Shown here: positions 34,383 to 40,221 of the stretch, piece after piece
How positions within the stretch are numbered: the first letter of the stretch is position 1
Layout of the letters: every line of letters starts with the position of its first letter
From: Pseudomonadota bacterium
GTDB taxonomy: Bacteria > Pseudomonadota > Gammaproteobacteria > Steroidobacterales > Woeseiaceae
Length of the DNA: 40,221 bases
Assembly: GCA_027618995.1 (NCBI GenBank)
Contig: JAQCGO010000020.1
Coordinates: 1-40,221, forward strand
Reading direction: 5' to 3'
The notes under the pieces: generated by a model
The model's database searches: none
What the model was told of the DNA's origin: nothing
What the model saw: the letters and a program-made list of their open reading frames with translations, nothing else
Made by a program: the position numbers and the translations under genes

Positions 34383-35504
34383 CTATCGGAACGGGTTCGA
34401 TAGCTCGGGGTCCTGCAGCACTTGCTCGTCGGTCAGCGCTTGCAGGAATGCCAGCAGGTCCGTACGTTCTTCGGCCGTCAGCTCGAATCCGCGGACGAAT
34501 TCAGACTTGAACGGACTGAGCCGGCCATCGCCGGCGTAGGGACCATCCGCAATCAATCGGCCGCCGCGTTCGTAGTGTGCGATGACCTCCTCAAGTGTCG
34601 CGATACTGCCGTCATGCATGTAAGGCGCGGTGACCGCGATATTGCGCAAGCTCGGCGCACGAAAACGGCCCATGTCGCGACGCTCGCCGGTCATGTCGTA
34701 GAGTCCGGTGTTCTCAGCCGGGTACGCGCCATTCGTGTCCGTGTTGTACAGCCCGGTGTTGTGAAAGCCGACCCGCTCCACGCGCGCATCCTCGTGTGTC
34801 GTGCTGTCGGTGAAGTTGAAACCGCCGTGGCAATGAAAACATTCAATGCGTTCCGAGAAAAAAAGTTGCAGGCCACGTTCGGCGGATGCGCTGATTGCGG
34901 TCGTATCACCGGCAAGATAACGGTCATAAGGCGAATCGAAACTGACGATGCTGCGGACGAATGCTGCAATCGCGCGTACGGCGTTAAGCACCGAGTAAGG
35001 ATCGGCATCCCTGGGAAATACTGCAGGCAATGCAGCGTTGTAGACTGGGTCGCTGCGCAGTAATTCGATCAGTGTGTGTTCGCGGTTGCCCATGCCCATC
35101 TCGATCGGGTTTTCGCCGAACATCGGTATCAGCGCCTGGTCCTCGAGTTGTTCGAGCAGCGGGTTGGCCCAGGTCAGTCGGCTAAGGTAAGCGACGTTGA
35201 CCAGCGACATCGAGCCACGCGGATGCAATTCCGCCGTCGCGCCAACTGAGCGAGGCTTGCCGTCTGTGAAGGCCAGTGCCTGCAGATGGCAGGTGGCGCA
35301 AGAGGTCGTGTTATTGATTGAAAGGCGCACGTCGTAAAAAAGCCTGCGGCCTAGCGCAACTTTTGCCTCGCTCATCGGATTGTCAGCGGGCACCGCTGGG
35401 CGCGGCATTCGCTCCGGCAATGACCATTGGTAGTCGCGTTCTTGCAGCAACCAGTACAGTGCACTGACGACAAGTGCCGCGCCGAGCAAAAGGAGTTTTT
35501 TCAT
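34383..35504 (-). CDS. mbnH: MbnH-like di-heme cytochrome c peroxidase/MauG-family enzyme
   Basis: The 373-residue protein starts at ATG 35504, overlapping the stop of the upstream MbnP-like gene by ATGA. A membrane anchor (residues 3-20) leads into the periplasm. Two heme c sites are present, CATCH at 69-73 and CFHCH at 222-226. Between and after them are family segments such as SLVNVAYLSRLTWANPLLEQ and PYMHDGSIATLEEVIAHYERGG. In the described MbnH/MbnP pair, the di-heme enzyme oxidises a Trp of its partner to kynurenine. Adjacent, overlapping placement with a four-Cys partner strongly supports this assignment over a plain CcpA peroxidase. Confidence 0.85.
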   Translation of the reverse strand: MKKLLLLGAALVVSALYWLLQERDYQWSLPERMPRPAVPADNPMSEAKVALGRRLFYDVRLSINNTTSCATCHLQALAFTDGKPRSVGATAELHPRGSMSLVNVAYLSRLTWANPLLEQLEDQALIPMFGENPIEMGMGNREHTLIELLRSDPVYNAALPAVFPRDADPYSVLNAVRAIAAFVRSIVSFDSPYDRYLAGDTTAISASAERGLQLFFSERIECFHCHGGFNFTDSTTHEDARVERVGFHNTGLYNTDTNGAYPAENTGLYDMTGERRDMGRFRAPSLRNIAVTAPYMHDGSIATLEEVIAHYERGGRLIADGPYAGDGRLSPFKSEFVRGFELTAEERTDLLAFLQALTDEQVLQDPELSNPFR

Positions 35505-36295
35505 GGCGCGGCGCGACTCGAAAACAGGCGCTGCACGCCGTCCGTCATGCCGCTTGCGTGATCGAGGCCCAATGCCTGAAAAACGTTGGCACAATGTTCC
35601 TCGGACGGACCTGAGGAACAATCGGTAGGCGAGCCGTCTTCAAGTTCCAGCCTGGGAACCAGTTTGTCGAGTTCGACGACCACGACATCCCGACCCGGAA
35701 CGAAATCCTCCAGCTGCACTGTTACGCGGTTCGGCGCACTACACCGGGAAATACTCTGCAGCGTTCCCTCGCAGCCTGTGCTGCCGAGATGTATCCAGAA
35801 ACCATCGTCCACCGTGGCAATTCCGGCGCGCAAAAACTTGTAGCCGCCACGCCAGTGCCAGTGCATGGCGGCGTCACCGAGCGGCGGCTCCGCGAGTAAT
35901 GGATCGCCGTGGTTTTGCTCGAAAGGTACACCGAGCGTAAATGACAGTCCGCGATAGTCGTCGGCGGCAATGCTGCCACTGAGCTTGTCATTCAATTCCA
36001 GTGTGCCGTTTGTGCAGCGGCCATCACCGGTTTCGAGATCGAGCAGTGCGAGGCCGGCTTGTTGCCAGCCATTGTCCGCATTTAAGTCAAGTTTCTGTTG
36101 ATTGCCAGCTGCATCGGTCAAATGCAGGTCATAGACATAAAAGCGCAAGTCGGTAAGCCCCACGTCGCCGCTGCCACAGGCTATGGGGGATCCTTCGAAC
36201 AGGGCCATGAACGGGATTTGCACGTGCACAGGCGGCTTGCCGCAAGCCGCCGGCAGCAAAGTGGCCAGAACTATTACGACAACGCGTGCAATCAC
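35501..36295 (-). CDS. mbnP: MbnP-like metallo-mystery pair four-Cys protein
   Basis: The 264-residue protein has an export signal ending at LLPAAC (Cys18), a possible lipobox. The mature part has Cys40, 94, 175, 185, 226 and 235, plus the block MHWHWRGGYKFLR at 144-156 and DLRFYVYDLHLTD, which are hallmarks of the MbnP family. Known members bind copper once a Trp has been turned to kynurenine by MbnH. Trp77, 146, 148 and 167 are candidates here. The gene is first in the pair with MbnH and diverges from the large surface protein across 96 bp. No methanobactin genes are present, as in most such pairs. Confidence 0.86.
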   Translation of the reverse strand: MIARVVVIVLATLLPAACGKPPVHVQIPFMALFEGSPIACGSGDVGLTDLRFYVYDLHLTDAAGNQQKLDLNADNGWQQAGLALLDLETGDGRCTNGTLELNDKLSGSIAADDYRGLSFTLGVPFEQNHGDPLLAEPPLGDAAMHWHWRGGYKFLRAGIATVDDGFWIHLGSTGCEGTLQSISRCSAPNRVTVQLEDFVPGRDVVVVELDKLVPRLELEDGSPTDCSSGPSEEHCANVFQALGLDHASGMTDGVQRLFSSRAAP

Positions 36296-36391
36296 TGTGA
36301 AACCTCCGGCAGAAGTCCGAGTCGAAATATAGTAGCCTCAATCGCCCGTAGAAACCCGGGCCGCGCAGACACGCAGGGGAGAGCACCGCTC

Positions 36392-39136
36392 ATGTACACC
36401 AGGGTAAGCAGCTTGTCGCTGATTTTGTTCGCCTTTCTGGCAGGTGCGCCGGCGTATCCGCATTCAGGTGAGAACGCGCCCACCTACGTTGCGAACGGCG
36501 GTGTGGATACGGGTCTTTGTCGGGACGCTGCCGCACCGTGTCGTACGATTGGCTATGCGCTCGGTCAGCTTGGCAAGGACGGCAAAATCCAGGTCGCCGC
36601 AGGCCAGTACCTTGTTGCCGACCCTGACGTGTTGTTCCACCTGCTGAACGGAACCATTGAAATCACGGGTGGCTACGACGCCGCTTCGCTGTTCAATTCA
36701 CTGTCGGAACAAACAACGGTGCTGAGCGGCGTGCCACTCGACTACGCGGCAGCGCTGCGTGCCCGAGGTTTTCGCGTCATCGCCGACAATAAACTGGCAG
36801 ACCGCGATGCATTGCGAAACGTTCAGAAGCAACTTCAGGTGCACGAGGCCCTCAAATCGAGCATGCCGGCTACGCCCTGCGCCGGCGGTACGGTCAATGG
36901 CATGGCTTGCGAGGATGTCGATCTGCTTTCCCATGTGGGGTTCGGCGACATCAGTGCGAATCCCGCGAATGGTGCCGATGTCTGGGGCTTCGTCGACCTC
37001 AATAGTCATCGTGAATACGCCATCATGGGCTTCGATATCGGCACAGCGGTATTCGACGTCACCGACCCGACGAATCCGCGAGAAGTCGGATTTATCGACG
37101 GCCAGAGGACGGTCTGGCGTGATATCAAGATCTACCAGTACTGGAATGCCGCGGAGGCACGCTGGAATGCCGCGGCCTACGTCACGACCGACGGTGTGAA
37201 TGATGGCTTGCTGGTGGTTGATCTGAGCAAGCTGCCGCATGCCATTCAACGCGTAAATTACGTCGGCGATTTTTCGCAGGCACACAATGTCTTTGCGACC
37301 AATACAGATTATGGCACCGGCCTGTCGGTGACCGGTGCCACGCCGGGCATCGTGATCGCGGGCTCGAGCGTCAGCGCGGGTCAGTATCGGGCTTATTCGC
37401 TGAGCAACCCGGGCGCACCGCAATTTGCGTCGATGCCGGGTTCGGGCGCTGGTGACTACATGCACGATGCCGCGTCGATGATCATTACCGACAGCCGCAA
37501 GGACACGCAGTGCGTGAATGCGACCAGCTACTGCGAACTTCTGTTCGATTTCAACGAGGCGACGTTCGACATCTGGGACATTACCATCGGCAACAGCCCT
37601 GTACGACTCAGTCGCACTCCTTATCCGAATGTTCAATACACGCACTCGGGCTGGCCATCCGAGGATCAACAGTATTTGTTCGTGCATGATGAGCTCGACG
37701 AGCGCAATGCCGGTCTTAACACGACGCTGCGCGCGTTCAGCCTGGCGAACCTCGCTGCGCCCGCGTCGGCCGGAACCTGGACCGGCACGACTCGTGCGAT
37801 TGATCACAACGGATTCGTGCGCGGCAATCGCTATTACATGTCGAACTACAGTCGCGGCCTTACGATCCTCGATATTTCTAACGTGACGGATATCCGGGAA
37901 ATCGGTCGTCTCGATACCTTCCCCGGATCCGATGGCAATGCCTTCGTCGGTGCCTGGGGTGCGTTCCCGTTTTTCCACAGCGGCAGCATTGCGATCAGCG
38001 ACATCGATTCGGGTTTTTACATGGTGGCCGACCAGACGCTCGCCGTACCCGAGGGCAGGTTTGCACTTTCCAGTCGATCGTACGGAGGCGAAGAGGGCAA
38101 CCAGTTGCAGATCGCCGTCAGCCGGCTTGGGGGCGCGATCGGAATTGTCAGCGTGACTTACGAAATTCTCCGGGCGTCCGCGACGGCGTCCGATGTCAGT
38201 GGCGGCAGCGGTGTGCTGAACTGGGGCAATGGCGACACGACCGACAAGATAATTACGCTCGGCCTGCAGGCGGACGCCAATGCGAATGAAGGGCTCGAGC
38301 AATTGTTCATCAAGCTCATCGCGCCTACGGGCGGCGCGACACTCGATGTACCAAACGTCGCCAGCGTGTACATCGGGGAAGCGGCCGCCGCCGCGACGGT
38401 CGGTTTTGCCGATGCAGAAGTGCGGACCGCCGAGCGCGGCTTTGCAATGGCGGTCGCCGTGGTCCATCGAAGCGGCAGTGCGAACGGTGCCGTCGGCGTC
38501 AGCTATGCGGTAAGCGGCGGTGATGCGATCGCGGGCGTCGATTTTCAGGGCGCGAGCGCTGGCAGCATCAACTGGGCCGACGGTGATGCAACGCCAAAGT
38601 GGATTGAGTTCGCCATCGTCGACGATGGCACTGGTGAGGCCGACGAATTTTTCGAGTTGACGTTGAGTAATGCCAGCGGCGCCAGCCTTGGCACTGAGAA
38701 CGTATTGCGTATCAACGTCGCGGATGGCTTCGGTCTGAACAATGCGCCGAACGCGATTGCGGGTGCTAACCAGACCGTCGATTCGGGTGCGGCGGTGACA
38801 CTGAATGGCAGTGCGTCGAACGACCCCGATGGCGACACGCTGAGTTACCAGTGGACCCAGTTGTCAGGCACTGCAGTGATGCTGTCGAACGCGACTTCAG
38901 CAGTGGCAACATTTACCGCGCCGAGCGTCAGTTCGGACCAGTTGCTGCAGTTTCAACTGAGCGTGTCCGATGGTGTGCGGTCGAATACGGCAATGACGGC
39001 GGTCACCGTGCGGCGTGCGGGTGGCGGCCTTGGCGGCAACGGGGGTGGCAGTGGCTCGCTGGGGTGGCTGATGCTCGCGCTGCTCGGGGCGATCGCAACG
39101 CGCCGCAGGCTGCCGGTCGTTACTGGCTGTCGATAA
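36392..39136 (+). CDS. Choice-of-anchor B surface protein with Calx-beta, PKD-like and GlyGly-CTERM domains
   Basis: The 914-residue protein starts at ATG 36392, behind AGGGGAGAG; a signal peptide follows (residues 1-23). Residues 30-130 resemble a parallel beta-helix start (VANGGVDTGLCRDAAAPCRT). Residues of about 180-545 form the choice-of-anchor B repeat region (ANPANGADVWGFVDLNSH, DVTDPTNPREVGFID, SGWPSEDQQYLFVHDELDE). Two Calx-beta domains follow (about 550-665, 670-780), then a PKD/REJ-like domain (785-878, with ASNDPDGDTLSYQWTQLSG). The end is GlyGly-CTERM: a Gly-rich stretch, one helix (SLGWLMLALLGAIATRRR), and Arg residues, sorted by rhombosortase to the surface. It diverges from the MbnP-MbnH pair, so a shared role is possible but unproven. 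Confidence 0.85.
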   Translation: MYTRVSSLSLILFAFLAGAPAYPHSGENAPTYVANGGVDTGLCRDAAAPCRTIGYALGQLGKDGKIQVAAGQYLVADPDVLFHLLNGTIEITGGYDAASLFNSLSEQTTVLSGVPLDYAAALRARGFRVIADNKLADRDALRNVQKQLQVHEALKSSMPATPCAGGTVNGMACEDVDLLSHVGFGDISANPANGADVWGFVDLNSHREYAIMGFDIGTAVFDVTDPTNPREVGFIDGQRTVWRDIKIYQYWNAAEARWNAAAYVTTDGVNDGLLVVDLSKLPHAIQRVNYVGDFSQAHNVFATNTDYGTGLSVTGATPGIVIAGSSVSAGQYRAYSLSNPGAPQFASMPGSGAGDYMHDAASMIITDSRKDTQCVNATSYCELLFDFNEATFDIWDITIGNSPVRLSRTPYPNVQYTHSGWPSEDQQYLFVHDELDERNAGLNTTLRAFSLANLAAPASAGTWTGTTRAIDHNGFVRGNRYYMSNYSRGLTILDISNVTDIREIGRLDTFPGSDGNAFVGAWGAFPFFHSGSIAISDIDSGFYMVADQTLAVPEGRFALSSRSYGGEEGNQLQIAVSRLGGAIGIVSVTYEILRASATASDVSGGSGVLNWGNGDTTDKIITLGLQADANANEGLEQLFIKLIAPTGGATLDVPNVASVYIGEAAAAATVGFADAEVRTAERGFAMAVAVVHRSGSANGAVGVSYAVSGGDAIAGVDFQGASAGSINWADGDATPKWIEFAIVDDGTGEADEFFELTLSNASGASLGTENVLRINVADGFGLNNAPNAIAGANQTVDSGAAVTLNGSASNDPDGDTLSYQWTQLSGTAVMLSNATSAVATFTAPSVSSDQLLQFQLSVSDGVRSNTAMTAVTVRRAGGGLGGNGGGSGSLGWLMLALLGAIATRRRLPVVTGCR

Positions 39137-39869
39137 CGGCCAGCACAGCGCTGGTATCAATGCCCTGGGCCAGTGATTTAAGGTCCTCGAGGGCGCCGTA
39201 CAGCGTCACCGTCACATTGAATACGCCGCTGCGGTTACTGACACCCTCCTGTGGGGTTCTGAGTTCCACTTTGGACAGGGTCTCGGTTTCGCGCAGTGCA
39301 ATTGGATCGAAATAAACGACGACCTGGCTGTTGGTACCCGAGACGCTATCATCCACGAGCGCAATGACGCCGGATTTCTCAAATAGTACGCCATCAGGGT
39401 CGATGCCCGCATACGGGTTCATGTTGAACTGAACGTTGACGTTCATGTCTTCCTTAATCGTTCCATCCCCGCTCTCGGCCCGCATCATTTCCTGCATTGC
39501 CGCCTCCATCGCCGCTTGATTGCTGCTCATGGCCGCCGCCAGGTAGCGTGCCTGGAAATCCGCCGCGGCCTGTTCGGCATTGGCTTCGGCATCCTGGATG
39601 GCCTTGTCCGTAAAACGCAGGGATACGCTGGACGTAATCGGCCAGAACTTGCCGTTCTGCGCCGGGTTGAAGTTCGTCGGCAGGTCGAACTCTTCGGACT
39701 CGAGTGCATAACCCTGCGGATCGCCACCCACCGCCGTTCGCACGGCCACCAATTTGGCTTTGACAGCGGCGACCTCGGCGCGGTTGAGACCGGTGTTGTC
39801 CTGAGCGATCGCTGTGGAAGATAAAAATAAGAAAGTTAGAAGGGGAATACCGGTTGCCTGAATTCTCAT
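39120..39869 (-). CDS. Secreted protein of unknown function
   Basis: The 249-residue protein starts at ATG 39869 with GGAG 8 bases upstream. A signal peptide (residues 1-22, ending STAIA) is followed by a helical, Ala- and Glu-rich middle with a Met-rich patch (AAMSSNQAAMEAAMQEMMR, about 112-130), which could bind metal such as copper. The C-terminal half is beta-strand rich (VNVQFNMNPYAGID, VVVYFDPIALRETETLSKVE). No family is recognised. It converges on the surface protein gene, their tails overlapping by 17 bp. The Met-rich patch next to a putative copper system is suggestive only. Confidence 0.7.
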   Translation of the reverse strand: MRIQATGIPLLTFLFLSSTAIAQDNTGLNRAEVAAVKAKLVAVRTAVGGDPQGYALESEEFDLPTNFNPAQNGKFWPITSSVSLRFTDKAIQDAEANAEQAAADFQARYLAAAMSSNQAAMEAAMQEMMRAESGDGTIKEDMNVNVQFNMNPYAGIDPDGVLFEKSGVIALVDDSVSGTNSQVVVYFDPIALRETETLSKVELRTPQEGVSNRSGVFNVTVTLYGALEDLKSLAQGIDTSAVLAVIDSQ

Positions 39870-39958
39870 TATGGTTCTCCAATCGACGCGGTGACGCTAC
39901 GCCTCCACCGAAATCCGGTCACGATCCGGCCTTGGGCGCCGCGGCCCCGCTTGATTTG

Positions 39959-40221
39959 TTACTCGTCCACCCACTGTTCCAGCACGCTTGTAGCGCCTCG
40001 ATTCAGGCCAAGTTTCGATGCCAGCCAGGGCAGTGCACTTTCCATTTCAGCGCGTAGCGTCCAGGGTGGATTGACGACAATCATGCCGCTGCCATACATG
40101 CCTGGCAGTGACTTCCGGTCCGTGATGCGCAAGGCAAGATGTAGCACGTCGCGCATTGGTGAATCCTTGAATTGGTGACGAAAAGTGTGACTTTGTGATT
40201 CGTCGAGAATCGGGTACCACA
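39959..40221 (-). CDS. rlmJ: 23S rRNA (adenine-N6)-methyltransferase RlmJ, C-terminal part (5' end outside window)
   Basis: The frame is open from the window edge (40221) to TAA 39959-39961 and gives the last 86 residues. It begins WYPILDE, then MRDVLHLALRITDRK, and SGMIVVNPPWTLRAEMES, ending VLEQWVDE. The WYPI block and NPPW motif are landmarks of RlmJ, which methylates A2030 of 23S rRNA using SAM. The N-terminal catalytic half should lie beyond the window. The gene is typical of Gammaproteobacteria. It is separated from the unknown secreted protein gene by 89 bp and points toward it. Confidence 0.9.
   Translation of the reverse strand, partial: WYPILDESQSHTFRHQFKDSPMRDVLHLALRITDRKSLPGMYGSGMIVVNPPWTLRAEMESALPWLASKLGLNRGATSVLEQWVDE

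Noticed and set aside
34383-35504. Classical cytochrome c peroxidase (CcpA) for the di-heme protein
   Set aside because: Two CxxCH sites fit both, but the overlapping four-Cys MbnP-like gene and the family wording favour MbnH.
36698-38467. 589-codon open frame on the minus strand inside the surface protein gene
   Set aside because: It lies wholly opposite recognisable choice-of-anchor B and Calx-beta sequence and shows no domain, signal peptide or ribosome site of its own.
1-40221. CRISPR arrays, tRNA or rRNA genes, IS elements, prophage or integrase genes
   Set aside because: No regularly spaced repeats, cloverleaf-like sequences, transposase motifs or phage structural proteins were recognised on either strand by reading; a tool-based scan was not possible.

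Overview
The window reads as chromosomal DNA of a free-living, GC-rich gammaproteobacterium. The evidence is a lipid A-type acyltransferase (LpxL/HtrB), monofunctional transglycosylase MtgA, the end of rRNA methyltransferase RlmJ, oligopeptidase B, a YiaW/YiaV-type pair, and a surface protein ending in a GlyGly-CTERM tail. Secreted hydrolases, a PQQ sugar dehydrogenase, a POT peptide transporter and amine catabolism fit a heterotrophic marine or sediment lineage such as Woeseiaceae/Steroidobacterales. That placement is a guess. No phage, insertion sequence, CRISPR array, rRNA or tRNA was seen.

Layout. 1-3.4 kb: oligopeptidase B tail, a secreted unknown protein, a remnant of an M32 carboxypeptidase, and a GNAT-like protein cut by an in-frame amber codon. 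3.4-5.2 kb: a hipBA toxin-antitoxin operon with a near-consensus promoter and repeated boxes. 5.3-6.6 kb: an ammonium transporter behind a possible 22-codon upstream ORF. 6.7-10.8 kb: an amino-acid permease, a carboxymuconolactone decarboxylase-like gene and an acyltransferase-3 gene, all broken, around intact acyltransferase and crotonase genes. 10.9-16.9 kb: methyltransferases, an MscS channel, a D-aminoacylase-type amidohydrolase, a serine hydrolase and a cut-off cyanophycinase-like gene. 17-21.2 kb: an apparent operon of PQQ sugar dehydrogenase, cNMP-domain patatin and serine hydrolase, followed by a remnant of a 1337-bp tandem duplication. 21.4-27.7 kb: class III aminotransferase, two glutamine synthetase-like ligases, an FAH-family hydrolase and mtgA, suggesting amine or polyamine use. 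27.8-30.6 kb: a methyltransferase, then a glycosyltransferase start fused head-on to a truncated Ca2+/cation antiporter, and a phosphatase-like protein. 30.7-34.4 kb: peptide transporter, DUF3302 protein, HlyD-type protein and a potassium channel. 34.4-39.9 kb: a di-heme MbnH-like enzyme, a four-Cys MbnP-like partner, and a divergent 914-residue choice-of-anchor B/Calx-beta surface protein. The window ends inside rlmJ.

Two themes stand out. First, gene decay is dense between 1.6 and 28.8 kb: three in-frame nonsense codons in otherwise intact genes, an internally deleted gene, two deletion-type junctions and a duplication scar. Second, the MbnH/MbnP pair divergently faces a large surface protein across 96 bp, which is the best candidate for an incompletely described multi-part system. 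Base-level claims come from reading the sequence directly; family names come from recognised motifs, with no database search.
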